Source: Xenopus tropicalis (lineage: Eukaryota; Chordata; Amphibia; Anura; Pipidae). Taken from it: a DNA stretch of 64,000 nucleotides. The notes under the pieces were generated by a model. It ran no database searches. It was not told the DNA's origin and worked only from the letters and a program-made list of their open reading frames with translations. The DNA is taken from the NCBI RefSeq assembly GCF_000004195.4, contig NC_030683.2, forward strand, positions 7,268,411 to 7,332,410, written 5' to 3'. Below are positions 35,201 through 45,063 of the stretch, in pieces. Made by a program: the position numbers and the translations under genes. The first letter of the stretch is position 1. Each line of letters opens with the position of its first letter.

Positions 35201-38200
35201 TGCTCATAGCCTGTACAGAGAGATACCATAAAACTATGGCACATAGGGATTCCCCTGTACTAAGCACAATTCAGCAGGAACAGCCCCCTAAGTTTGCTCA
35301 TAGCCTGTACAGAGAGATACCATAAAACTATGGCAGCATATGGATTCCCCTTTACTAAGCACAATTCAGCAGGAACAGCCCCCAAAGTTTGCTCATAGCC
35401 TGTACAGAGAGATACCATAAAACTATGGCACATAGGGATTCCCCTGTACTAAGCACAATTCAGCAGGAACAGCCCCCTAAGTTTGCTCATAGTCTGTACA
35501 GAGAGATACCATAAAACTATGGCACATAGGGATTCCCCAGTACTAAGCACAATTCAGCAGGAACAGCCCCCTAAGTTTGCCCATAGCCTGTACAGAGAGA
35601 TACCATAAAACTATGGCAGCATAGGGATTCCCCTGTACTAAGCACAATGCAGCCCCTCTCACCATGATGGTACTGTGCATGATGGGAGTCAGAATGCCAC
35701 TGGACACGAGATGTTCAACCAGTTCCTCGATGATCATATCATGAAGCAGAGTAACCCGCAGCCGCTGCAGAGCATCTTTGTGGTGTTTCTGCATCCCTCC
35801 CAGCATCCTGAGGGGCACAAATACACATAGGGTTGAATATACAGACAGAGAGTTAATATAATGACTAAAATAACATTTATAGGAGAGGATCTAAACAGAA
35901 AGTAATAAAAAGTAACAATAACAATAAAACTGGAGCCTCACAGAGCAATAGCTGTTTGGCTGGCGGGGTCAGTGACCCCCAGTTGAAAGTTGGGAAGAGT
36001 TAGAAGAAGGAAATAATTTAAAAATGATAGAAAAAAAAAAATACTGAACACCAATTAAAAAGTTGCTTAGAATTGGCCCTTCTATAACATACTAGAAGTA
36101 AACTATGAAAGATGAAGCTACCTTTTAATGTATTTTTTTTTTTTGTGGGGAGTTCTGGTCACACTTTCTTTAATCTCCCCCCCCATCATTATTCAGTGCC
36201 ACATACCAGGAAGCATCTCAGTCTGACACAGAGCCTTACAGAAACAAGAGATGATATAAAAGGGAAATGATATGAGCACACTATGCCTTTTATAGTTCAA
36301 CCACAACACCAACCGCAGGCATGTTCACTTCCCCCCCCTGCGAGCAGTGTGACCCCAGATGGACTGAATATGAACACAGCATCCATGATGGTCAATGACC
36401 CCCCCTTTAAAAGCTGCAAAGATTTAGAACAGGGCAAATAGATGGAAAACTAATAAATACTGACCAACTGAAAGTTGCTTAGAATAGGCAATAGAGTAAA
36501 ACAAAGAGCTGCTGTACTGGAAATGGCCTGTACCCAAGGTGTGAGTCACTGGCTGCTTTGTGTTTGTATACAAACAGCTGCTCTATGGGGAGGGAAAGCA
36601 ATCAGCTCTATACGCCTTTGTTACGGGCTGGGCGCCTTTGGTTAACCAGGGGTGTCTGGGGAGGAGTCACCCTTCCCGCGGGTGCCTGGGGGGGGGGGGG
36701 CAGCCCCACCCATTGTGGGTGTGGACACCAAAGTCACCGCTCCTACACAAAGGACTTGAATTAGCTGTTGTTTTAATGGCAACTATTTGTCTTTTCTTAG
36801 AATGTGTTGCTGGTAATACCAGGAGGGTCTAATAACAGAGAGATGATATTACATGTGTTACGGTGGCCATACACGCGATGTCGCCAAGCGAGCAGATCTT
36901 CTCCCAATATCGCCCCCTACGGGTGGGGCGATATCGAATTAGAACAACGGGTATAGGCTGGTTTGGGGACCGCATCAACGAGCCGATGTGGTCCCTGATC
37001 CGACTAATTTTTAAACCTGCCCGATCGAGATCTGCCGATTTCAGGCCAGATATCTGTCGGGCAGGCCTGTCATTAGTCCCCATACACAGGCCGATTCCAG
37101 TTGCTGATATGGGTCCCTTAGACAGATTCGGCAGCTAATCGGCCCGTGTATGGGGACTACCAACAGGCCTGCCCGACCGATATCTGGCCTGAAATCGACC
37201 AGATCTTGATTGGGAAGGTTAGAAAACCTAATCGGATCGGGGACCGCTTCGGCTCGTTGATGCAGCCCCCAGACCAACTTTGCCTATGCCCATCATTATA
37301 ATGACCCCAGGGCCAAACGATTGAATTATCCTGGATTCCCCCAATATCGCCCACCTGTAGGTCATCGCCTGTGTATGGGGGCCTTAAGGGACTGATATTT
37401 GGCGGCTACAATCGGCCCGTGTATGGGCACCTTAACTCATCACCTTTTGGGCCAAGCCAACACTTAAGTTACTGACATAGGGGCAGTTACCCATAGCAAT
37501 CACACGTTTCATTATCTAACTGGTAGTTGGCCAATTTCAGGCCGGTTGCTATGGGCAATGGGGGATGTAGAGTTTAGCATCTGTTAGTAAAAAAGCCCTT
37601 AGATGGGGAAATAGCCATAACATACTGTAATAACCAGCATTCCCCAGAGAATCACTATGGGTGCAAAGTGCGCTCTCCCATCCTCGTATCATTCGTACAC
37701 ATGAAACATATTTTGGCATAAAACCCAATAGTATCTCTATCTGCGTCAGGAAAAACAACCGTCGTGTAAGAAGACGATAAGCGGCAATATATATATTATT
37801 CACTTGTATAGGGGGGTACAGCCAGGCTCTATTAAACAACCAGTACAGGTATAAATTAGTCGCCGCTACCGACTCACTAATTACCCCATGTGGCTTCCCA
37901 TACAGGAACCAGTCCCATTGGCCCAGTGCCTATAGAGTATGGGTCCAGAATATCAGCCCCAGTAACAGACTCACTGGCACCATTACCTGTAACACGATGG
38001 AGCGTAAGCTCTACGGGGCAGCTGTACTGTGTATTTGTACCTATTTATGCCCATAGGAAATGTACAATTCCCCTGAAGTGTAGGGTAGCTAGGGGTACAT
38101 ATAAGGGTATAGGTAGGTAGGTAGGGATATTGGGGTACATACACACTCTCTCAGTAGTATATAAGGGTATGGATAGGTAGGTAGGGATATTGGGGTACAT

Positions 38201-40390
38201 ACACACTCTCTCAGTAGCATATAAGAGTATGGGTAGGTAGGTAGGGATATTGGGGTACATACACACTCTCTCAGTAGTATATAAGGGTATGGGTAGGTAG
38301 GTAGGGATATCGGGGTACATACACACTCTCTCAGTAGTATATAAGGGTATGGGTAGGTAGGTAGGGATATTGGGGTACACACACACTCTCTCAGTAGTAT
38401 ATAAGGGTATGGGTAGGTAGGGATATTGGGGTACATACACACTCTCTCAGTAGTATATAAGGGTATGGGTAGGTAGGTAGGGATATTGGGGTACATACAC
38501 ACTCTCTCAGTAGTATATAAGGGTATGGGTAGGTAGGTAGGGATATTGGGGTACATACACACTCTCTCAGTAGCATATAAGGGTATGGGTAGGTAGGTAG
38601 GGATATTGGGGTACATACACACTCTCTCAGTAGTATATAAGGGTATGGGTAGGTAGGTAGGGATATTGGGGTACACACACTCTCTCAGTAGCATATAAGG
38701 GTATGGGTAGGTAGGGATATTGGGGTACATACACACTCTCTCAGTAGTATATAAGGGTATGGGTAGGTAGGGATATTGGGGTACATACACACTCTCTCAG
38801 TAGTATATAAGGGTATGGGTAGGTAGGTAGGGATATTGGGGTACATACACACTCTCATTAGTATATAAGGGTATGGGTAGGTAGGTAGGGATATTGGGGT
38901 ACATACACACTCTCTCAGTAGTATATAAGGGTATGGGTAGGTAGGGATATTGGGGTACATACACACTCTCTCAGTAGTATATAAGGGTATGGGTGGGTAG
39001 GTAGGGATATTGGGGTACATACACACTCTCTCAGTAGTATATAAGGGTATGGGTAGGTAGGTAGGGATATTGGGGTACATACACACTCTCTCAGTAGCAT
39101 ATAAGGGTATGGGTAGGTAGGTAGGGATATTGGGGTACATACACACTCTCTCAGTAGCATATAAGGGTATGGGTAGGTAGGTAGGGATATTGGGGTACAT
39201 ACACACTCTCTCAGTAGTATATAAGGGTATGGGTAGGTAGGGATATTGAGGTACATACACACTCTCTCAGTAGTATATAAGGGTATGGGTAGGTAGGTAG
39301 GGATATTGGGGTACATACACACTCTCTCAGTAGCATATAAGGGTATGGGTAGGTAGGTAGGGATATTGGGGTACATACACACTCTCTCAGTAGCATATAA
39401 GGGTATGGGTAGGTAGGTAGGGATATTGGGGTACATACACACTCTCTCAGTAGCATATAAGGGTATGGGTAGGTAGGTAGGGATATTGGGGTACATACAC
39501 ACTCTCTCAGTAGTATATAAGGGTATGGGTAGGTAGGTAGATAGGGATATTGGGGTACATACACACTCTCTCAGTAGCATATAAGGGTATGGGTGGGTAG
39601 GTAGGGATATTGGGGTACATACACACTCTCTCAGTAGTATATAAGGGTATGGGTAGGTAGGTAGGGATATTGGGGTACATACACACTCTCTCAGTAGCAT
39701 ATAAGGGTATGGGTAGGTAGGTAGGGATATTGGGGTACACACACACTCTCTCAGTAGTATATAAGGGTATGGGTAGGTAGGTAGGGATATTGGGGTACAT
39801 ACACACTCTCTCAGTAGTATATAAGGGTATGGGTAGGTAGGTAGGGATATTGGGGTACATACACACTCTCTCAGTAGTATATAAGGGTATGGGTAGGTAG
39901 GTAGGGATATTGGGGTACATACACACTCTCTCAGTAGTATATAAGGGTATGGGTAGGTAGGTAGGTAGGGATATTGGGGTACATACACACTCTCTCAGTA
40001 GTATATAAGGGTATGGGTAGGTAGGGATATTGGGGTACATACACACTCTCTCAGTAGTATATAAGGGTATGGGTAGGTAGGTAGGGATATTGGGGTACAC
40101 ACTCCCCCACTAGTAGAAAGAGTAGAACGTTACTCCTGGTTACTATGGTTACAGCGCTTGGGAATCACGGCGGGTCGGTGACGTCACACTCACCTGGCGC
40201 AGGTCCCTCAGAGAGTATAGGCTCCGCCTTCTGGGGGGCTCATTGGGGAAACCAGGGAAACACAACAGGCCCGTGTGGGGGAGGGTTCGGGCCGCTACAA
40301 GAACAGAGCATGGACCCCGGTACCGTGACCCTCCCCTCACCCGTAACACCGACACCCACACGGAACCCCGACCTTCTCCCCAGCCCAATA
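26205..40390 (-). CDS. casp2: Caspase-2 gene (complete transcription unit, minus strand)
   Basis: Initiator caspase (Cys protease, cuts after Asp) acting in p53/PIDDosome-linked apoptosis. Coding exons, 5' to 3' on the minus strand: 35806-35663, 34649-34476, 32173-32101, 32012-31924, 30856-30683, 29923-29795, 28783-28693, 28016-27870, 27781-27672 and 27532-27398. These give about 421 residues (human 452) with all phases consistent. CARD spans about residues 5-95; catalytic His about 246 (LSHG); catalytic Cys about 289 (QACRG). The His-Cys spacing of 43 equals the human one. The protein is collinear with human CASP2 to the C-terminal YLFPG. It is transcribed opposite to both flanking A2M-like genes. 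The introns hold four large tandem arrays. Confidence 0.96.
26224..26229 (-). terminator. casp2: Candidate casp2 poly(A) signal
   Basis: AATAAA on the minus strand, followed about 20 nt on by an A-rich stretch. It gives a 3' UTR of about 1.2 kb that would include the 45-bp minisatellite. Inferred only. Confidence 0.5.
26630..27085 (-). repeat. 45-bp minisatellite, about 10 copies, in casp2 3' UTR
   Basis: Units of exactly 45 bp (AGCTTTGGGCTGAGGGGATC, TTGGGATAGCGGAATACATG, CCTCT on the + strand). Since 45 is divisible by three, open frames run through it in several phases. These are artefacts. Confidence 0.92.
27398..27532 (-). CDS. casp2: casp2 last coding exon
   Basis: 44 codons plus [23 protein letters not shown], then [19 protein letters not shown] and a short tail IGPPK. 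The C-terminus aligns with human CASP2 through the CRHLYLFPG segment. The 3' UTR continues on the minus strand towards 26205 and includes a 45-bp minisatellite. Confidence 0.95.
   Translation of the reverse strand: MNALIKEREGHAPGTEFHRCKEMSEYCSTLCRDLYLFPGIGPPK
27672..28016 (-). CDS. casp2: casp2 exons 9-10: inter-subunit linker and small subunit
   Basis: Exons 28016-27870 and 27781-27672. The linker contains DRGVDQRDG and EQSDAG, matching the human Asp autoprocessing sites. The small subunit follows with [17 protein letters not shown] and [14 protein letters not shown], the RGSW substrate-binding motif, ending HVADMLVK. Confidence 0.95.
28693..28783 (-). CDS. casp2: casp2 exon 8: catalytic cysteine
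   Basis: Encodes [16 protein letters not shown] then [13 protein letters not shown]. The QACRG pentapeptide carries the active-site Cys (about residue 289). Confidence 0.97.
29095..29485. repeat. Interspersed repeat with CTGGTTGCTAGGGTCC core
   Basis: Shares GTAGCCTCACAGAGCAATAG, AAAAGTTGCTTAGAATTGGC and CTATAACATACTA with 35875-36115, and partly with 36400-36500 and 19480-19560. A dispersed Xenopus-type family of unknown name. Confidence 0.6.
29795..29923 (-). CDS. casp2: casp2 exon 7: catalytic histidine
   Basis: 43 codons ending [12 protein letters not shown]. The motif [10 protein letters not shown] carries the catalytic His (about residue 246). Confidence 0.95.
30022..30169. repeat. 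148-bp inverted repeat (foldback)
   Basis: Nearly perfect arms from AGTAAATGATCAGCACTGTC to ACTAGTAGCTCCGTGTGTCT and back, with a loop of only a few bases. A partial further copy lies at about 30250-30430. It sits in the casp2 intron between exons 6 and 7. Probably a MITE. Confidence 0.8.
30683..30856 (-). CDS. casp2: casp2 exon 6: start of the large catalytic subunit
   Basis: Encodes [20 protein letters not shown], then [20 protein letters not shown], the first beta strands and helix of the caspase fold. CPRGRAL contributes the conserved Arg of the S1 pocket. Confidence 0.95.
31012..31456 (+). repeat. ~195-bp direct duplication
   Basis: Copies at 31012-31205 and 31263-31456, nearly identical from CAGCAGCCGGTCAGCAGAAC to AAAGCTCAGACTCAGGCACA. 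The 57-bp spacer contains a C-rich run. Located in a casp2 intron. Confidence 0.85.
31924..32173 (-). CDS. casp2: casp2 exons 4-5: interdomain linker
   Basis: Exons 32173-32101 and 32012-31924. The first encodes [20 protein letters not shown], the counterpart of the human LSLPFPVCES region; the second encodes [20 protein letters not shown], the segment before the large subunit. The linker is weakly conserved, as expected. Confidence 0.85.
32735..33775 (+). repeat. 50-bp minisatellite, about 20 copies
   Basis: Units of 49-54 bp: CACTCACACAATACAGGCAG, AGAAGCAAGGCCCAAAGCCC, CACTGTCTCT. Located in the casp2 intron after the CARD exons. Long repetitive open frames on the + strand are by-products. 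Confidence 0.95.
34476..34649 (-). CDS. casp2: casp2 exon 3: second half of CARD
   Basis: 58 codons: [19 protein letters not shown], then [17 protein letters not shown], matching the human LLPKRGPQAFDAFCEAL segment. An EEEAQQQQ stretch follows and begins the CARD-protease linker. Confidence 0.92.
34728..35650 (+). repeat. ~94-bp satellite array, about 10 copies, second locus
   Basis: Same unit and same orientation on the + strand as the array at 9270-10755, here between the two CARD exons of casp2. The array reaches to within about 15 bp of the exon 2 donor at 35662. Confidence 0.95.
35663..35807 (-). CDS. casp2: casp2 exon 2: start codon and first half of CARD
   Basis: The acceptor CAG is followed by G-ATG, so the start codon sits one base into the exon. 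Encodes [17 protein letters not shown] then [20 protein letters not shown], matching human CASP2 CARD helices 1-3. Human and mouse have about 30 further N-terminal residues. Here the frame upstream across the exon 1 junction meets a TGA within 20 nt, so initiation at this Met is the best reading. After splicing, the start context has A at -3. Confidence 0.85.
35875..36500. repeat. Interspersed repeat copies in casp2 intron 1
   Basis: 35875-36115 is a second copy of the family at 29095-29485. 36400-36500 (AAGCTGCAAAGATTTAGAAC, GAAAGTTGCTTAGAATAGGC) is a third, partial one. 36500-36860 shows no gene or recognised element. Confidence 0.55.
36861..37434. mobile_element. Composite of two CATACACG-type MITEs
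   Basis: Internal CCCCATACACAGGCCGATTC and CGGCCCGTGTATGGGGAC ends around 37078-37160 show that two copies are joined or nested. The outer ends are CGGTGGCCATACACG and CGTGTATGGGCACCTT. Confidence 0.75.
38090..40103 (+). repeat. ~60-bp G-rich minisatellite, about 34 copies
   Basis: Units of 56-64 bp: GTACATACACACTCTCTCAG, TAGTATATAAGGGTATGGGT, AGGTAGGTAGGGATATTGGG. Length changes are mainly gains and losses of a GTAG tetramer. The array ends less than 100 bp from casp2 exon 1. Confidence 0.95.
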
Positions 40391-40640
40391 GCTGCCAGGC
40401 GCATGCGCGCCCCCCGGCCAATCGGAACAGCGCGACGTCACCAGGATTTCCCGGGCTTTTTCCTAATTGGTAAATTCTTATATGGGTTTCGCGGGAATTC
40501 CTCACAGAGATCCGAAACAAAACATGGCTCCTCCGGTTGTTAGCAGCCTGAGCTCGGCCGGTGAAAGGCAGGAAGTAGAGCAGAGTGAGGCAGTGGGGCA
40601 CGGAGCCCCTCCCCCTCCCTACAGCCCGGAGCTGAGGGAA
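40160..40640 (-). promoter_or_regulatory. casp2 CpG-rich promoter region
   Basis: The only CpG-dense stretch of the window. It contains a palindromic NRF1-type site GCGCATGCGC (40399-40408), a CCAAT box (40418-40422), an ATF/CREB half-type GACGTCA (40434-40440) and a full palindromic CRE TGACGTCA (40179-40186, just inside intron 1). There is no TATA box, which fits a housekeeping promoter. Confidence 0.7.
40194..40390 (-). other. casp2: casp2 exon 1, probably 5' UTR (5' end uncertain)
   Basis: A strong donor (GCGCCAG followed by GTGAGTG on the minus strand) marks the exon end at 40194, at the edge of the GC-rich promoter. Joining it to 35807 puts a TGA in frame shortly upstream of the Met, so the exon reads as non-coding. 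The 5' limit is a guess based on the promoter motifs. Confidence 0.5.
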
Positions 40641-40935
40641 GCCCCGCCCCCGCCATTCAGCAGTCACACAGCCTGTCACTTGTTTCCCCTCACACCTCAG
40701 GCAGCGCAGCTCCTTTCCCCCAGTGCACACTATATACTTTTTATTGGTACTTTTTAATGTATGAATTTCTCATTACTGTGTAACAAATAAATTGGTTGAT
40801 TTTATCACTGGCAGTGTTTCATGAGCGCCAACTCTTTAAGGGTTAATATATTTATATTCTGACATAAGGGATTAGGTACAATAAATGTTACTAGCTGTGG
40901 GTCCATATTGGCCTGAATTAACTCACAACATAATA

Positions 40936-41263
40936 CAGGTATAGGACCCATTATCCAGAATGCTCGGGACCAAGGGTGTTCCGGATAAGGGGTCTTTCTG
41001 TAATTTGGATCTCAATACCTTAAGTCTACTAAAAAATCAATAAAACATTCATTAAACACAATAGGATTGTTTTGCATCCAATAAGGATTAATTATATCTT
41101 AGTTGGGATCAATTACAAGGTTCTGTTTTATTTCTACATAAAAAAAGGAAATCAGTTTTAAAATTCTGAATTATTTGATTAATATGGAGTCTATGGGAGA
41201 CGGGCATTCCGTAATTCGGAGCTTTCTGGATAATGGGTTTCCGGATAAGGGGTCCGATACCTG
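40936..41263. mobile_element. CAGGTATAGGACCC-type MITE
   Basis: Inverted ends CAGGTATAGGACCCATTATCC and GGATAAGGGGTCCGATACCTG. The internal ATTATATCTTAGTTGGGATC matches the longer copy at 52295-53089. Related to Kolobok/T2-like Xenopus MITEs as far as I recall. Confidence 0.75.
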
Positions 41264-41587
41264 TACCGGCAACATCCAAAGATCCATCTGGCCCCATACA
41301 GGAACATTTTACAAAAAGAAGCCTACTTGGCCCAAGGATAACTCTACTAACATATAAAGGCTGCCATTTTTGGCACCACATTAGCTGCTGCCTTGGCCAT
41401 TCCAGTACTGCCCATATATAGGGCCCAAATGACAGCCTCCCCAACTCATATCCAACAGGGGAATGGGCAGTTGAGAAGTTCCAGTAGGTCAGCGGCTCAT
41501 AGGCCTGTTGATGCAGTCCCCTCTCGAGGATCTACACAAACCCCTATTATGGCCATACTGCCAGTTCGGTATAGAGTACTGGCTGCA

Positions 41588-41815
41588 GGGCCGGATTTGT
41601 AATCCTGCCGCCTCCCTCCGAGCATGCGCACGATCGGCACACACCCCCCCCCATGCGCATGTGCGAACATGCGATCGGCACCGCCCCCTCCCCAACGTGC
41701 ATGCAGGGTGTAAACATTCGCATATGGAGCAGTGGGGGAGAGGTTCCCACTGCTCCATATGGATGAAAAAGCTCAAGATTGCCGCCCCCAAATTTGTGCC
41801 GCCCTATGTGACGGG
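41588..41815. repeat. Degenerate interspersed repeat (GGGCCGGATTTG type)
   Basis: Begins CAGGGCCGGATTTGTAATCC and ends CCGCCCTATGTGACGGG. It contains an internal near-palindrome, TGGAGCAGTGGGGGAGAGG with its complement. The rest of 41820-42860 shows no gene. Confidence 0.4.
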
Positions 41816-42861
41816 TTTATTTTAAACAATGGCGGAATTGATTTAATTTCTCTCTGATGAGATTAGGGACTGATACCCAAAGGCTCCAACATGTCTGCCC
41901 CGGCCTGATTGGTAACAGTAGGCAGATAATCCAGTTACCCTGGCACCTATACGTCTCCCCACCCCTGCATAGAAACAATAGGGGCTTGCTGGGAGAATGG
42001 GCCCACAGGGACATAAAAAGAGCCCCAAAGAGATCTTGGAAGTCAGTCTTCAGAGAGAGAGAGAGAGGAAAGGATTCCTGCACTTCGGATCAACTTCTTC
42101 AGTGATTCTTCGGCCATTATTTTCTTCAGACTGTGGATTTACTTCTGTGGGACTTTGGAACTGCCTTTTTGCTATTTTACGATTTGTCGCTGTGTGATGT
42201 CATTGGACTTTACAAAAATAAAGTGCTGGAATGCTACACGGTTTCTCTCCAGTGGTCGAGCATACGCTTGTTAGGTCATTTTCATGACACCCTAGGCCCG
42301 GGCCTTTGTGGCCTCTCCACAAATCCGGGCCTGACTGGCTGGTGTATTGGCCCAGCTGCTACGGTATTCGATGCCAAGTGCCATTGGCAGTACAGGTCAC
42401 AGATCCCACTGGAGTCAGATTTAGGTAGGGGGAAAGTTTTTGTAGGAAAGGTGGCAACCTTATTTGAGGTGACGCTCCACTTGGTTAAACACAGTCTCAC
42501 CTATTATGTCCCATAACAAAACAGTGCTGGAGATCCGTGTACTCCAGAGATGATTTTAATTAAAGGATAATCACAGTAGGAACTACACTGATTAGACCAT
42601 GGAGTTGCTGTAATAAGCTGCACGACAAAAATATTTTGTTTGTAAAATGTCCAAATCTGAGGTATCTAAGGAGCCTTTGTTCATGACAAAGGGACGAATG
42701 GTGGAAACAGCTGGCGCCAGTCACACTATGACAAAGCATAGACTCCTCATGCACTGCCTCCACTTTCCTGTGGCTCCTCCTTGTCCTTAACCATGTCCCT
42801 ATGTGAGACACAACGTTTCTGTTATTCTGGGAATACGTTATGATTTTGTTATCCTCTTAGT

Positions 42862-43163
42862 GATCCCCAACGAGTAGCTCAGGGCAACATGTTGCTCCCC
42901 AACCCCTTGGGTGTTGCTCTCAGTGCCCCCAAACCAGGGAGTTATGTTTGAATTCCTGACCTGGGGGCAAGTTTTGGTTGAATAAAAACAAGATTCTCTA
43001 CCAAATAAAGCCCCCTGTAAGCTGATAGGGTGCATAGAGGCCCCTAATAGCCAATCACAGCCCTTATTTGGCTCCTCCATGAACTGTTATGGTGCTTGTG
43101 TTGCTCTCCAAGTCTTTTTACATTTGACTGTGGCTCCCGAGTAAGAAAGGTTGGGGATCCCTG
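42862..43163. mobile_element. hAT-like MITE with 8-bp target duplication
   Basis: Begins GATCCCCAACGAGTAGCTC and ends AGGTTGGGGATCCCTG. Flanked by CTCTTAGT at 42854-42861 and 43164-43171. The first few bases expected from the inverted end seem to be missing on the left. Confidence 0.7.
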
Positions 43164-43189
43164 CTCTTAGTTATATAAATGATCACAAA

Positions 43190-43740
43190 CACCTGCCATT
43201 AATGTTTCTAATTCAGTAATTGCTGGACCAAAGCTGGATGTTTAGATAGCAACATGTGGCATATTTAGGCACAACAAGAAGGCCTTTTGGTTTACGAGAA
43301 GCTTAATTCCATATCGTGTTTAATTCATCCATGCAAGCATTCTGCCATTTTGCTAATTTGGACAAAGACTGACCCCAACCCAATCCAATTGCTTATGTTA
43401 TTTGTGTCTCATGTTAACCACTAGCAGGTTCTAGAGCAGTCTAGAACACGAGGACAACGGGTAGATTTTCATGGGTGGATCTTGGAAATCCATTGCTTGC
43501 AACTGGTTTAGCATTCTGAAATACACCATGTACAATACCTAGAGAAAGTTGAAATACCTAGAACATCAAATCATACTGGGTTGATTAACTGGGGATTTCT
43601 AGGCACTCATACAGAAGCAGTTTGTCTTGAAGTTGCTGGGCTTAGATACTGCACGGTGTTTGTTCCAAAGCAATTAGGCTTGTTCCTCTGGGTGGGACAC
43701 AGAAGCAGTGGTGAGGAAAAGAGGGTGGAAATAATGCTTA
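43190..43740 (+). repeat. Duplicated block copy 2a, upstream spacer
   Basis: Collinear with gene A intron 21 (21440-22150); see that entry. No counterpart of gene A exons 22-23 is recognisable in the following 43740-44270. Confidence 0.65.
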
Positions 43741-44181
43741 TCCTTTCTCCCCTAGATATAGAAGTTCTGGACCGATCCCTTGGGGCCTGATCCTTCAGAC
43801 TCAAGCAGTCGTAAAGGGAACCCTGTGTGAGTTTGTTGGCTCTGGGCTTTGGGCAGATAAAGCTTGTCGGTTTCCATACAAAAGCCTGTTCGGGAAAAAT
43901 AATGGAAATTGCAGAAATGCAATTCCCGAAACCCAGTGTCGTCGCTGGGTTTCCGTTACGATTGCTGAAGCCTGAAGGTGGTTGGTGCCTCAAGAAGGAG
44001 GTCTTGAAGCAAATACATTTGACAACCCTTGCTCTATGGCCATAAGGTGTCATTAAAAATCTTATGTTTATGGATTAAATAGGAACACCAAATTATTTTT
44101 TATTAAAACACCAATACCTGTTGTAGAGGGATCTATAAATCTGACCTGTCAAGCATATTTTGTCAGCCCCACCTCTATGCC

Positions 44182-44231
44182 TCAGGATACCCTTGGTCCC
44201 GAGCATTCTGGATAATGGGTCCTATACCTGT
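44182..44231. mobile_element. Fragment of CAGGTATAGGACCC-type MITE
   Basis: Only one end (CTTGGTCCCGAGCATTCTGG through GGTCCTATACCTG) is present. Confidence 0.6.
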
Positions 44232-45063
44232 ACTTACAAATGGTGTAATACATTAGGTTAGCCCATAAAAACCACTGCATTGTCAAAGTGTGTTTGAACA
44301 GGGTTCACTGCCTGAAGAAGGCACTCATCAGTCCTTATAGAGGAGAACCCCAACTTTGTTTTCCAGGGGAACTGCATCAAAACAGCATTGATTCTGGGAA
44401 AACATAAAAACTGGGTAAGTAATATTGGAGCCCAACTGTAGTAACTCCAAAGGGTGAATTGATGTTCCCAGTGAGTTTCTATCCTCACAACTGCCAAGTC
44501 CCAACCACAGAGTGCACTTACTGTAGCTGGGGCAATTACACATAACTTTGCCAAGAGAAATATAACTTTCCATGAAGTGTATCTGCTGCTGTAAACAGGG
44601 AGGAACCAAGAAGAGAGAGCCGTGCCAGCTACATGGGCATCGGAAAAGTCTATTCTTCAGCCAAGAAATAAGAAATAGTAGGTGAGTTTTCATTCATATT
44701 CATACAGTTTGTACAACGGGGATTGGATCAATGAATGAAATGAGGGTCTCACAATCCTTGATGAATACATATGAATATGGAAGATGAAAGGAAAGAGTAA
44801 AGAAGAAAAGACTGAACAACATGTCATATTGGATATTACAGTTAGTCTGAATAATGACGTCTTTGTATAGATGATCAGTACAGGCGGTCAGTTCTTATAC
44901 GTTCATAGATAAATGTATAGACAACTGGACATTGTTACAGATATTTGTGCTAATAAACTATTTCCCAACTTATGGAGTGTGCTGTGGTTCCCCGGGGGGA
45001 AGGGAATGGGGAGGCAGGAGGGGGATGTAGGGGTAAGAGGGGGCTGACTCTCATTTATGGTAG

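Noticed and set aside
38089..40100. Several minus-strand open frames of 130-357 codons
   Set aside because: The ~60-bp repeat is a multiple of three, so it keeps all phases open. The sequence is purely repetitive and intronic.
40149..40730. A 193-codon minus-strand open frame over the casp2 promoter
   Set aside because: GC-rich composition keeps it open. At the exon 1 donor its phase does not match the CARD frame, and it has no caspase-2 N-terminal similarity.
40467..40757. A + strand 96-codon frame starting in the casp2 promoter (possible divergent gene)
   Set aside because: Low-complexity Pro/Ser/Ala peptide with no recognisable domain and no clear splice donor. Unannotated antisense transcription is possible but unsupported.
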